8,880 nucleotides of DNA from CAZXBB01 sp964638815 (GCA_964638815.1 CAZXBB010000064.1:1-8880), one strand, 5' to 3'. Positions 1 to 6,254 are shown, counted from the stretch's first letter. The notes: generated from the sequence alone by a model not told the origin. A program made the numbers and translations.

Positions 1-1528
1 CGGCGAAGCGCGCCGCCATCATCTCCATCACGCGGCGGCGGAAGCGTTCGGCCTGGAGGTACTCGATGGCGGGGATGAAGCGCGCACACCGGAACGTGTT
101 GGGCCACGCGTGCGGCTCCTGCCAGACGAGCTCGTCGTCGCGGCCGTCGAGCGTGATCTCCTCGAACGCGGTCGCCGCTTCCGCGAAGAGGATCGACAGC
201 AGCGTGTCGTAGGGCCAGTCCGGCAGGTCGATCTCGACGAGCCGGACGCCGGTGCGGCGTAGCGCGGCGAGCGCTGCGCGGTCGATGTCGTCGGTGTCGT
301 CACCCTCGAACCAGGCCGGGTCGTAGCCGACCGACATCCCGCCCGCCGAGCGGTTCACGTCGAAATCGAACGGCACGTCCGTCGAGGAAGGATCGCCGCC
401 GTCCGCGCCGTTGATCACGTCGAGGACGAGCGCCGTGTCCTCCGCGGTGCGGGCGATCGGGCCGATCTTGTCCATCGACCAGCACAGCGCCATCGCGCCG
501 GTCCGCGCCACCCGCCCGAAGGTCGGACGCAGGCCGGTCGTGCCGCAACGCATGCAAGGCGAGACGATCGACCCGAGCGTCTCGGTGCCGAGGGCGAACG
601 CGACGAGCCCCGCCGCGGTGGCCGCCGCCGAACCCGCGCTCGAGCCGCTCGAGCCCTCGTCCGGGTTGAACGGGTTGCGGGTCCTGCCGCCGAACCAGAT
701 GTCGCCGTACGCGATCGCGCCGAGCGTGAGCTTGGCCGCGAGGACCGCGCCCGCGTCGTGCAGCCGCGCGACCACCGTCGCGTCGGTGTCGGGAACGCGG
801 TCGCTGTACGGCATCGCGCCCCACGTCGTGAGAATTCCCGCCGTATCGAGCAGGTCCTTCGCGCCCCAGGGGATGCCGTGCAGCGGACTCTTCGGGGGCC
901 GGCCGTCGGTGAGCCAGCGGTCGGCGGCCTCGGCCTGCGCGAGCGCAAGCTCCGGAGTCGGGGTCACGACGCACTCGAGCCCCGGTCCGAACCGATCGAG
1001 GCGATCGAGAAAGATCTCCGTGAGCCGTACGCTCGTGATCGCGCCGCGCTCGATCCAGCGCGAGAGCCGCGTGACGGGCGCGAACGCGATGTCGTCGTCC
1101 GACGCCGGCAGCGGAGCCCCGTCGTCGGGCGAGCGGTGGATGCGCGGCTCCAGGTCGACCTCGGCGCCGTCCGTACGCGGGTTGAACGTCTGCGCGGGGG
1201 CGAGCTCGTTCGGAAGCGCGATCTCGTGTCTCGCGACGAAGCGCTCGATCTGCTCGCCGACGGTCTCGGCGATGGTCCTGCGCTCCGCGTCGGTGAACGT
1301 CACGCCGGTCAGCCGCTCCGCCTCGGCGATCGTCTCGCGGGTGAGCTGCGCCGCTTCGGACTCCTGCGACAGCGCGCCCGCCCGCGTCTGCGGTCCGGGG
1401 CGCGGACGGGGCGCGGCGATCGCGGGGCGGCTCCGCGTCAGCACGGCTCCGATCGCGGCCCCGGCGCTCGCGAGGAGGAACTCACGACGATCGGCCCTCA
1501 CGCTCGCCCGGCGGACACCTGCGGACAT
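1..1528 (-). CDS. Secreted (Tat) amidase-signature family hydrolase, 3' end beyond window
   Basis: The reading frame is open from an ATG at 1528 to the window edge, giving 509 residues without a stop, so the C-terminus is missing. Residues 1-39 form a twin-arginine signal: R14-R15-E-F-L-L, then an Ala-rich hydrophobic stretch ending in A-I-A-A near residue 38, which predicts folded export. Residues about 50-140 are a helical, charged lead-in. The amidase domain follows, with the complete Ser-cisSer-Lys triad of the family: K224 (in WGAKDLLDT), cis-Ser S296 (in GSSGSSAGSA) and nucleophile S320 (in TETLGSI). The 24-residue spacing between the two serines is that of FAAH and GatA. The family hydrolyses carboxylic amides. 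The substrate here is unknown, and export argues against a role as the GatA subunit of tRNA amidotransferase. A GGAGG sits 6 bases before the start. No neighbour shares its strand nearby. Family assignment is firm; substrate and localisation are inferred. Confidence 0.93.
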   Translation of the reverse strand, partial: MSAGVRRASVRADRREFLLASAGAAIGAVLTRSRPAIAAPRPRPGPQTRAGALSQESEAAQLTRETIAEAERLTGVTFTDAERRTIAETVGEQIERFVARHEIALPNELAPAQTFNPRTDGAEVDLEPRIHRSPDDGAPLPASDDDIAFAPVTRLSRWIERGAITSVRLTEIFLDRLDRFGPGLECVVTPTPELALAQAEAADRWLTDGRPPKSPLHGIPWGAKDLLDTAGILTTWGAMPYSDRVPDTDATVVARLHDAGAVLAAKLTLGAIAYGDIWFGGRTRNPFNPDEGSSGSSAGSAAATAAGLVAFALGTETLGSIVSPCMRCGTTGLRPTFGRVARTGAMALCWSMDKIGPIARTAEDTALVLDVINGADGGDPSSTDVPFDFDVNRSAGGMSVGYDPAWFEGDDTDDIDRAALAALRRTGVRLVEIDLPDWPYDTLLSILFAEAATAFEEITLDGRDDELVWQEPHAWPNTFRCARFIPAIEYLQAERFRRRVMEMMAARFA

Positions 1529-1534
1529 GACCTG

Positions 1535-1539
1535 CCTCC
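1535..1539 (-). promoter_or_regulatory. Ribosome binding site of the amidase gene
   Basis: On the minus strand, GGAGG lies 6 bases upstream of the ATG at 1528. This fixes the start that includes the complete Tat signal. Confidence 0.7.
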
Positions 1540-1553
1540 GGCGCCGGTCCGTT

Positions 1554-1567
1554 ATCGGCCGATCGGC
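1554..1567. promoter_or_regulatory. Overlapping palindromes near the amidase transcription start
   Basis: Two perfect 10-base palindromes overlap here: ATCGGCCGAT at 1554-1563 and GCCGATCGGC at 1558-1567. They sit between the candidate -10 element and the ribosome binding site of the amidase gene, where a repressor operator would act. No regulator is encoded nearby, and the function is inference. Confidence 0.3.
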
Positions 1568-1575
1568 GCGGGGCC

Positions 1576-1603
1576 AGTGTACGCAGCGCGCGGAACGGGG
1601 CAA
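1576..1603 (-). promoter_or_regulatory. Possible sigma70-type promoter of the amidase gene
   Basis: Read on the minus strand, TTGCCC (1603-1598) and TACACT (1581-1576) are separated by 16 bases. Each matches four of six positions of the standard -35 and -10 hexamers. Transcription would start near 1569, giving a leader of about 40 bases with the ribosome binding site at its end. In DNA this GC-rich such matches arise by chance, so this is a candidate only. Confidence 0.35.
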
Positions 1604-1699
1604 GGTATGCGCTCCGTAGGAACGCAGCGGCCGCGAGACGGAGGATCATTGCGGCTTCGCACGTGATTCGGCCCCGGCTTCATGTCACCTTTGGGTTTC

Positions 1700-1927
1700 A
1701 TGCGATGCGAGCGAGCGACACTCCGGGGCGTCCTGGCGGCGACCCTGGCGGCGATCCTGGCCACGGCCGGCCTCGCGGCCACGGGCTGCGTCCCATCCGC
1801 GCGGTCGGCCTACAGCCGCCACCTCTCCGCCACGGTGTCGCAGGGGCCTGCGGCAAACGACGACGTCGCGATGACGTTCGGGCTCGGGCCGTACGCATCG
1901 TCCGTGGCCCGCGGCGGGCGAGACTGA
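1700..1927 (+). CDS. Small putative lipoprotein, function unknown
   Basis: I do not recognise this protein. From the ATG at 1700 it has 75 residues; an in-frame ATG at 1682 would add six. The N-terminus is basic (R2, R5, R9), followed by an Ala/Leu-rich hydrophobic core and LAATGC, which resembles a lipobox with C30 as the lipidated cysteine (alanine instead of the preferred leucine at -3). About 45 mostly polar residues follow, ending in VARGGRD. The codons from 1700 on are strongly G/C at the third position, like the neighbouring genes, whereas the codons at 1685-1699 are not, so I chose the later start. No clear ribosome binding site precedes either ATG. The gene is divergent from the amidase and convergent with the S41 peptidase. 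Being real is likely but not certain, because it is short. Confidence 0.55.
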   Translation: MRCERATLRGVLAATLAAILATAGLAATGCVPSARSAYSRHLSATVSQGPAANDDVAMTFGLGPYASSVARGGRD

Positions 1928-1936
1928 CAGGCCCTC

Positions 1937-1962
1937 CCGGGCAGCCGCCCGGCGGACCGGGC
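1937..1962. terminator. Alternative GC hairpins after the small lipoprotein gene
   Basis: GCCCGG at 1947-1952 can pair with CCGGGC at 1937-1942 (loop AGCC) or with CCGGGC at 1957-1962 (loop CGGA), giving two mutually exclusive 6-bp stems. They begin 10 bases after the stop codon of the plus-strand lipoprotein gene. No U-run follows, so efficient intrinsic termination is doubtful. Confidence 0.35.
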
Positions 1963-1974
1963 CTGGTGACTCCG

Positions 1975-2001
1975 GGCTGCCGGACGCCATGCCCGGCAGC
2001 C
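1975..2001. terminator. Hairpin between convergent genes, likely bidirectional terminator
   Basis: GGCTGCCGG (1975-1983) and CCGGCAGCC (1993-2001) form a perfect 9-bp stem with a 9-base loop. It lies between the ends of the lipoprotein gene (1927) and the minus-strand S41 peptidase gene (2031). On the plus strand it is followed by a weak T-containing tail (GGTCTTTCG). The position and stem strength fit a terminator serving both genes, although the tail is poor. Confidence 0.5.
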
Positions 2002-2030
2002 GGTCTTTCGCGGCGCGAGCCGACGGCCTC

Positions 2031-4301
2031 TCAGCGCCTCGCGTGGCGCACGTCGTCCGTCGCCAGCGCGCGGGCCTGAAGCAGCAGGAGACCGGTCGCG
2101 AGCTGCGGATCGGTGCCCTCCGTGAGCAGATCGTTGACGTCCGGGCGCTCCTCGTCGTCGGGATTCAGCACGCCGTCGTCGCCGAGCGGGATGATCTCGG
2201 CGGCGGAACGGAGCCTGATCGTGTCGGACACCTGCTGGACCGACATCTGCACCTCGACATCCGGATCGACTCCCCAGACATCGGCGCCCGGCCGCTTGTG
2301 CACGAGACGCCCGTTCCTGACGCCGTCGGGCGACGGGAGCCGGTAGTACTGCGTCGTGAGCTTGAGGCGTCCTTCGCGGGCGACGTGGTGGATCGTCTGC
2401 ACGCTGCCCTTGCCGAAGGAGCGCTCACCGACGATGACCGCCGCGCCGTGCGCCTGGAGGCAGCCGGCGACGATCTCGCTGGCGCTCGCGGACCCCTGGT
2501 TGATGAGCACCACCGTCGGCGTGCCCGCGAACTCGGCGAAGTTCGGACGCGCGTCCTGTCCCCAGGCGCGGTTGCCGTCCTTGTCCTCGCCGGTGACGAT
2601 GCTGCCGTTCGGAACGAAGAGGTTGCTGATCTGCACCGCCGAGGTCAGCAGCCCGCCGGGGTTGTGACGCAGGTCGAGGATGAGCCCGCTCGGCCGCCCG
2701 TCGGCGTTGACCTCGCGCCACGCCTGCCTCAGGTCGCCGTAGCTGTCCTCGGTGAACTGCGTGAGCCGGATGTAGGCGATGCGGCTGTAGGGATCGATGA
2801 ACCAGTCCCAGACCGGATCACCGTTCTCGTTGAGGTCCCCCTTGTACCAGCCCTTGACGGAGCGGATCTTGATGACGTCGCGGGTGATCGCGATCTTCAC
2901 GAGGTCATTCTCGCCCTCGCGCCTGACGCCCAGCATGACGACCGTACCCTTCGGTCCGGTGATGCGGTCAACGGCGTCGTTGAGGCTCCAGCCGACCGTC
3001 GGGTCGCCGTTGACCTCCGCGATGAGATCTTCGGGCTTCACGCCCGCAAAGTACGCCGGCGTGCCCTCCAGCGGGTTCACGACCATCACCTCGCGCTTGT
3101 CGTTGTGGCGAATCAGGATGCCGACGCCCACGAAGTTGCCCGCCGTCGCCTGCTGGAATCGGCGCAGCTTGTCCGGCCAGATGATCTCGGAGTAGGTGTC
3201 GAGCTTCGTGAGCGCGCCGTCGCCGAACTCGCGCAGGATGACCGGGAGGGGGACGTCCAGGGTCGCCTGGTTGACGCGGTTGAGCCCGTCGAGCAGGTCC
3301 TTCAGCGTCCAGTGATTGAGGTCGCCGTCCCCGCTGTGATTCAGCTCTCGCAGCTTCTCCTCGATGTAGTTGGTCCACTGCCCGACCCGCGCCGGATCCG
3401 CAAGCGTCGGGAAGGTCTCCGAGAGCGCCTCGGTCGTCGCGAGAAGCCGCAGCGACTGGAGGCCGCCCTCGATCAGCGGGCGCCAGCCGCCGGTCTCGAT
3501 GTGTTCCACCGCCGCCGTCCGCAGCGACTGCGTGAGCATGCGATGATCGACGCCATCGAGACGCTCGCGCCAGTCAACCGCCGTCGCGGGGTTGAACTCG
3601 CCGAAGGTCTCCTCGCCGATGCGCTCCGCCCGCTCGTTCCGCATGTCGTGGAGGCGACGCGGGACGAAGCGCGCGATGAGCCCGACGCGCTGATTGACGT
3701 ACTCGAGCCGTTCGTCGTACTGCTCGAACTCCGCGCGCCGGTCGGTGTCCTCGTAGAAGGTCCGCAGGAGGTAGAGCAGCTCCTGGGCGTCGAGCCACAT
3801 GTGCTGGTCCTCCATGACCGGGATCCGCTCCTGGGCCCAGCGGACGAGCTGCATGATGTCCTGGTTGTCGAAGGCGCTGTTGAGATCGTCGCTGTAGGTC
3901 TGTGCCTCGACGGCCTTCCGCAGGGCCTTGGCGAGGTGGTCGGCCTCGATCTCCGCCCGCATCTCGCCGAGCGCTTCGTCGCGCTGCGTGACCCGCATGG
4001 CGGCGGAATCGGTCCGGTTGCGCCGGATGCGATCGACGGAGGTGCGAAACCGGTCGGCCGACTCGATCGAGACATGGCTCGCGGGCATGCGGTCGATGGC
4101 GTGCTCAAGCGTACCGGTGTCACCGCCGCGGGCGGCTTCCCATACCTGGAGTGCCCACCGCTCGACGGTCCCGTCGGGCTCCGCGGACGTCGCGGTCAGC
4201 CTGCCGAGGCCGGGGACCAGCAGGAGCGCCGCCACGAGGGCCCAGCGGTTGAGGGTGGCGCGTCGTGAGCCCGGGCGGCGGCTGAGCTTCGTCATGGTCA
4301 T
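2031..4301 (-). CDS. Exported S41 family (C-terminal processing) serine peptidase with PDZ domain
   Basis: This 756-residue protein starts at the ATG at 4301, with AGGAAGG 6 bases upstream. A start further upstream is possible but adds an atypical, low-complexity extension. Residues 1-40 look like a signal peptide: Arg/Lys-rich, then WALVAALLLVPG. Residues about 41-380 are a charged, largely helical region without a recognised domain. A PDZ domain spans about 390-476 (from NFVGVGILI; PLEGTPAYFAGVKPEDLI is the typical core). The S41 catalytic domain spans about 500-685 and has LILDLRHNPGG, nucleophile S606 in GSASASE, K631 in FGKGSVQ and Q635. The S606-K631 spacing of 25 equals that of E. coli Tsp/Prc, so the Ser-Lys-Gln triad is complete. 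GVDPDVEV closes the domain, and about 70 residues follow. Such enzymes cleave envelope proteins from their C-terminal side. It is transcribed alone. Family assignment is very sure; the substrate is unknown. Confidence 0.95.
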   Translation of the reverse strand: MTMTKLSRRPGSRRATLNRWALVAALLLVPGLGRLTATSAEPDGTVERWALQVWEAARGGDTGTLEHAIDRMPASHVSIESADRFRTSVDRIRRNRTDSAAMRVTQRDEALGEMRAEIEADHLAKALRKAVEAQTYSDDLNSAFDNQDIMQLVRWAQERIPVMEDQHMWLDAQELLYLLRTFYEDTDRRAEFEQYDERLEYVNQRVGLIARFVPRRLHDMRNERAERIGEETFGEFNPATAVDWRERLDGVDHRMLTQSLRTAAVEHIETGGWRPLIEGGLQSLRLLATTEALSETFPTLADPARVGQWTNYIEEKLRELNHSGDGDLNHWTLKDLLDGLNRVNQATLDVPLPVILREFGDGALTKLDTYSEIIWPDKLRRFQQATAGNFVGVGILIRHNDKREVMVVNPLEGTPAYFAGVKPEDLIAEVNGDPTVGWSLNDAVDRITGPKGTVVMLGVRREGENDLVKIAITRDVIKIRSVKGWYKGDLNENGDPVWDWFIDPYSRIAYIRLTQFTEDSYGDLRQAWREVNADGRPSGLILDLRHNPGGLLTSAVQISNLFVPNGSIVTGEDKDGNRAWGQDARPNFAEFAGTPTVVLINQGSASASEIVAGCLQAHGAAVIVGERSFGKGSVQTIHHVAREGRLKLTTQYYRLPSPDGVRNGRLVHKRPGADVWGVDPDVEVQMSVQQVSDTIRLRSAAEIIPLGDDGVLNPDDEERPDVNDLLTEGTDPQLATGLLLLQARALATDDVRHARR

Positions 4302-4307
4302 CTCGTA

Positions 4308-4314
4308 CCTTCCT
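4308..4314 (-). promoter_or_regulatory. Ribosome binding site of the S41 peptidase gene
   Basis: On the minus strand, AGGAAGG lies 6 bases before the ATG at 4301. This favours that start over the second ATG at 4295 and over the longer upstream reading frame. Confidence 0.7.
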
Positions 4315-4377
4315 GAAAGAACGCTGCCGTGCGGCTCGCGGGATCCCCCCCGGGAGGCGTCCTGAGTCGCGCGACGG

Positions 4378-4395
4378 TGAGAATGCTGAGAATGC
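4378..4395. repeat. Tandem 9-base direct repeat in the S41 peptidase leader
   Basis: TGAGAATGC occurs twice, back to back (4378-4386 and 4387-4395), and a related GCAGAAATG follows. It lies about 80 bases upstream of the peptidase start. Function unknown. Confidence 0.6.
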
Positions 4396-4463
4396 GCAGA
4401 AATGTGGCGGCGGTCCGCTCCCTCAAAATCGGCTATCGCCGCCGATCCCTCCAAACCTGGCCC

Positions 4464-4538
4464 ACCGCGGATCCCGTCAACCGCGGTTCGAGCGTGTTTC
4501 CTCGTCTCCCATCCCTACCGACCGGCGGGACCGCGGTT
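4464..4538. repeat. Three ACCGCGG copies, one within a perfect palindrome
   Basis: ACCGCGG occurs at 4464-4470, 4480-4486 and 4530-4536. The middle copy is part of the perfect palindrome AACCGCGGTT (4479-4488), and the third is in ACCGCGGTT. First-to-second spacing is 16 bases and second-to-third is 50. This could be a regulator binding array for either divergent gene. Confidence 0.4.
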
Positions 4539-4667
4539 CCTTCCCACGTTCCCCGGGAGTTTTCGGAATGAGTGTAGGACGCCCCGGCCGCCCGGCACGC
4601 TCCGGCGCAGCTTCCTCTCGGACCGGCACCGCAGGATGGCGCCGAGGGGCGGACCGGAAGGCCGGCC

Positions 4668-4673
4668 TATACT
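4668..4673 (+). promoter_or_regulatory. Possible -10 element of the small membrane protein gene
   Basis: TATACT stands out in GC-rich DNA. Transcription would start near 4680, giving a leader of about 50 bases to the ATG at 4730, or a nearly leaderless message to an in-frame ATG at 4685. No good -35 hexamer is visible about 17 bases upstream. Confidence 0.4.
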
Positions 4674-4717
4674 CGGTCCACGCGATGAACGCCGACCAGG
4701 CAGGCTCGATGGGACCC

Positions 4718-4724
4718 GGGGGAG
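4718..4724 (+). promoter_or_regulatory. Ribosome binding site deciding the start at 4730
   Basis: GGGGGAG lies 5 bases before the ATG at 4730. The competing ATG at 4685 has no comparable sequence at a useful distance. Confidence 0.55.
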
Positions 4725-4729
4725 CGGTG

Positions 4730-4981
4730 ATGACCGTCGCGGCCGCCTCCCCCGCGGCGAGCCCCGGGCGGTCCGGATCCCTCCAGAAGGCGTGGCTGGT
4801 CTTCGGCTCCCTGACGCTGCTGCTCACGCTCTTCCTCCTGGTCGTGGCCGTGCTGATGCTGGATCGCCGGCGGCGGCGTCGCCGGGTTCGCCCCGATGAC
4901 GCCGACGGACCCGCGATCGACGCGTGGTCGGAGGCGGGACGACGCGCGCCCGCGTACGGGCCGGAGACCGAGGACGACTGA
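4730..4981 (+). CDS. Small single-pass membrane protein with juxtamembrane arginine run, function unknown
   Basis: I do not recognise this protein. From the ATG at 4730 it has 83 residues. Residues 1-20 are Ala/Ser/Pro-rich and short. Residues 21-44 form one strongly hydrophobic membrane segment (AWLVFG, then Leu/Val-rich). D45 is followed by seven consecutive arginines (46-52), V53 and R54. The tail is acidic and polar and ends in ETEDD. By the positive-inside rule the arginine-rich C-terminal part should be cytoplasmic. The start is chosen for the GGGGGAG 5 bases upstream and because codons before it lose their G/C third-position bias; an in-frame ATG at 4685 would add 15 residues. It stands alone on its strand, divergent from the S41 peptidase and convergent with the TPR lipoprotein gene, so context gives little clue. 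Confidence 0.68.
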   Translation: MTVAAASPAASPGRSGSLQKAWLVFGSLTLLLTLFLLVVAVLMLDRRRRRRRVRPDDADGPAIDAWSEAGRRAPAYGPETEDD

Positions 4982-5163
4982 CCGGTTCGCACCGTCACGC
5001 TCACCGCGACTGCGGGTATAGGACCACCGGCTCGCTTCATGCGTAATGCGGGCTAAAGCCGCACGTGTCTGGCGTTTCCCGTTTCCAATCGAGAACCTCG
5101 GAGTACCGCCTCACAACGGCATCTTGCGAAACCGGTTGCGCGCTCACTCGACGGCATTCCACG
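4982..5163. other. Convergent intergenic region of lower GC
   Basis: These 182 bases lie between the stop codons of the membrane protein gene and the TPR lipoprotein gene. The stretch 5041-5160 is about 60% GC by my count (72 of 120), against about 80% in a line of the adjacent TPR gene. It holds a small palindrome at 5048-5062 and the palindrome AACCGGTT at 5130-5137, but no convincing terminator with a U-tail and no supported gene. Confidence 0.55.
5048..5062. repeat. Short REP-like palindrome with TAAA loop
   Basis: GCGGGCTAAAGCCGC folds into a 5-bp stem (GCG plus GC, with one bulged G) around a TAAA loop. It sits between two convergent genes, the usual place for extragenic palindromes. 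A single copy in this window cannot prove that it is a dispersed repeat. Confidence 0.35.
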
Positions 5164-6231
5164 CTAACCGCCGTCCAGCGCCGCACCGAGCGCGCGCACC
5201 TCGGGCGCGTCGGGGGCGAGCATCGAGGCCTCGCCCAGCCAGTGGCGGGCCTCGTCGAGGTCCCCGGCCCGCCGCAGCGCCTCGCCGGCGCGGGCCGCGT
5301 CGCGGTAGGACGACGACGCGGGATCGCCCGTGCCGAACCGGAACATCCACACACGAGCCGCGTCGTGGTGGCGAGCGAGGGCGTCGTAGCCGGCTGCGAG
5401 TTCGGCCGCGACTGCCTCGTCGCGCCAGGCGGCCTCGCCCAGCGCGAGGAGGGTCTCCACCGCCTGCTGCGCGAGGCCGCTGCGCCGGAGGATGCGCGCC
5501 TCCTGGACGCGGAAGCGAACGTCGTGCGGGGCGAGCGCGCGGGCGTGCGCGATGCGGGCGCGGGCATCCTCGACGCGACCGTCCTCGAGCGCGATGACCG
5601 CGAGGGACGCGTGCGCGAGCGGCTCGTCCGGGTCGAGCTCGAGCACCCGGTCAAGACGCGAGCGCGCCGCGTCGCGATCGTCGCGGGCGATGAAGAGCTG
5701 CGCTGCGTAGAGCGGATGCTGCGGGTTGACGGGATCGAGCGTGCTCGCCGCCTCGAAGTGGGCGAGCGCGGCCTCGGGCTCCTCCGCCAGCATCGCGATC
5801 GTGCCGGCGCTCTGCTCGAGCCCGGCCGACGGGGGACCGATCTCCGCCGCCGTCCGGTAGTGCGCGTATGCCTCGCGGCGCAGGCTCCGGGCGATCCCGG
5901 CCTCGCCGCGTTCCGCGGCGCCGGCGGCCCGCAGGCTGAGGACCTGCCCCATCATCTCGTGCGCGCGCCCCTCGCGCGGCGCGCGCTCGATGAGCCGGTC
6001 GAGGATCAGCTCCGCCTTCTCGAGCTCCTGCGTGTTGAAGTAGTCGTCCGCGGCGGCCAGCGCGGCCTCGATCGACGGCTGCGTCGGCATGCGGGCGTCG
6101 TCCGGCGCACGCGTCGCCGTCCCGGACGCCGCGGCATCGTCCGATCCGGTCCCGCCGTCGCAGCCGGCGCCGGCGGCGATGACAAAGATGACGAAGATGA
6201 CGAAGATGATCGCGGGAAGGAATCGAATCAC
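5164..6231 (-). CDS. TPR-repeat lipoprotein
   Basis: The protein has 355 residues and starts with GTG at 6231; AGGG lies 9 bases upstream, and I see no better start. The signal peptide is short and very hydrophobic (IIFVIFVIFVIAAGAGC), with C24 as the likely lipidated cysteine, although glycine at -3 is not ideal for a lipobox. Residues 25-52 are a flexible Gly/Ala/Asp/Thr linker. The rest is a chain of helical hairpins typical of tetratricopeptide repeats: about 57-90, 138-170, 173-204, 205-237, then less regular units, and a final one at about 309-343. Many end in the A-x-x-L-x-P pattern (VLELDPDEP, ALAPHD, MLAPDAP). TPR domains bind other proteins, so this is probably an envelope-anchored scaffold or assembly factor; the partner is unknown. 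It is divergent from valS, with only 32 bases between the starts. Confidence 0.87.
   Translation of the reverse strand: MIRFLPAIIFVIFVIFVIAAGAGCDGGTGSDDAAASGTATRAPDDARMPTQPSIEAALAAADDYFNTQELEKAELILDRLIERAPREGRAHEMMGQVLSLRAAGAAERGEAGIARSLRREAYAHYRTAAEIGPPSAGLEQSAGTIAMLAEEPEAALAHFEAASTLDPVNPQHPLYAAQLFIARDDRDAARSRLDRVLELDPDEPLAHASLAVIALEDGRVEDARARIAHARALAPHDVRFRVQEARILRRSGLAQQAVETLLALGEAAWRDEAVAAELAAGYDALARHHDAARVWMFRFGTGDPASSSYRDAARAGEALRRAGDLDEARHWLGEASMLAPDAPEVRALGAALDGG
6178..6210. repeat. 9-base tandem repeat encoding the signal peptide core
   Basis: On the plus strand GATGACAAA, GATGACGAA and GATGACGAA run in tandem (6178-6204), followed by GATGAT. On the coding (minus) strand they encode I-F-V three times, the membrane-inserting core of the TPR lipoprotein signal. 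Copies differ by one base or none. Confidence 0.75.
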
Positions 6232-6246
6232 GGGATGAGACCCTGG

Positions 6247-6254
6247 ACTATCAT
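6247..6254. promoter_or_regulatory. Possible overlapping divergent -10 elements of the TPR gene and valS
   Basis: Plus-strand TATCAT (6249-6254) lies 9 bases before the valS ATG at 6264. On the minus strand GATAGT (6252-6247) lies 15 bases before the TPR gene GTG. Both genes start within 32 bases of each other, so promoters must overlap or lie inside the other gene. No convincing -35 hexamer is seen for either, so this is tentative. Confidence 0.3.

Larger units (their letters stand above)
4302..4729. other. 428-base divergent intergenic region with short repeats, no gene supported
   Basis: This separates the S41 peptidase (minus) from the small membrane protein (plus) and must hold both promoters. 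Reading frames run into it from both genes, but third-position G/C content falls off there, so I treat it as non-coding. It contains a tandem 9-base repeat, three copies of ACCGCGG, a run of seven C at 4345-4351 and a -10-like TATACT at 4668-4673. On the minus strand TACACT (4576-4571) is a -10-like candidate for the peptidase gene, which would give it a leader of about 270 bases. I saw no riboswitch or small RNA that I could name. Confidence 0.6.

Noticed and set aside
411..1619. A 402-codon plus-strand frame over the amidase gene
   Set aside because: It is antisense to a well-supported enzyme and runs across its promoter. Its Ser/Arg/Ala-rich composition is typical of shadow frames.
1663..2079. 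A 138-codon plus-strand frame overlapping the small lipoprotein gene
   Set aside because: It reads through the hairpin-rich junction and into the end of the S41 peptidase gene, and is Pro/Gly/Arg-rich. The lipoprotein frame in the same place has the better codon pattern and an export signal.
1989..4268. A 759-codon open frame on the plus strand opposite the S41 peptidase
   Set aside because: It is an antisense shadow caused by extreme G/C third positions. The translation is a monotonous mix of Arg, Leu, Val, Asp and Ala with no recognisable domain, whereas the minus-strand frame has a complete peptidase active site.
4302..4454. A 51-residue N-terminal extension of the S41 peptidase from an upstream start
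   Set aside because: The extension would bury the signal peptide, has atypical composition (His/Ser/Arg-rich), and lacks the strong ribosome binding site found at the internal ATG at 4301.
4568..4729. A longer form of the small membrane protein starting at 4568
   Set aside because: Third-position G/C bias is weak before 4730, and a -10-like element lies inside the extension. The start at 4730 has the good ribosome binding site.
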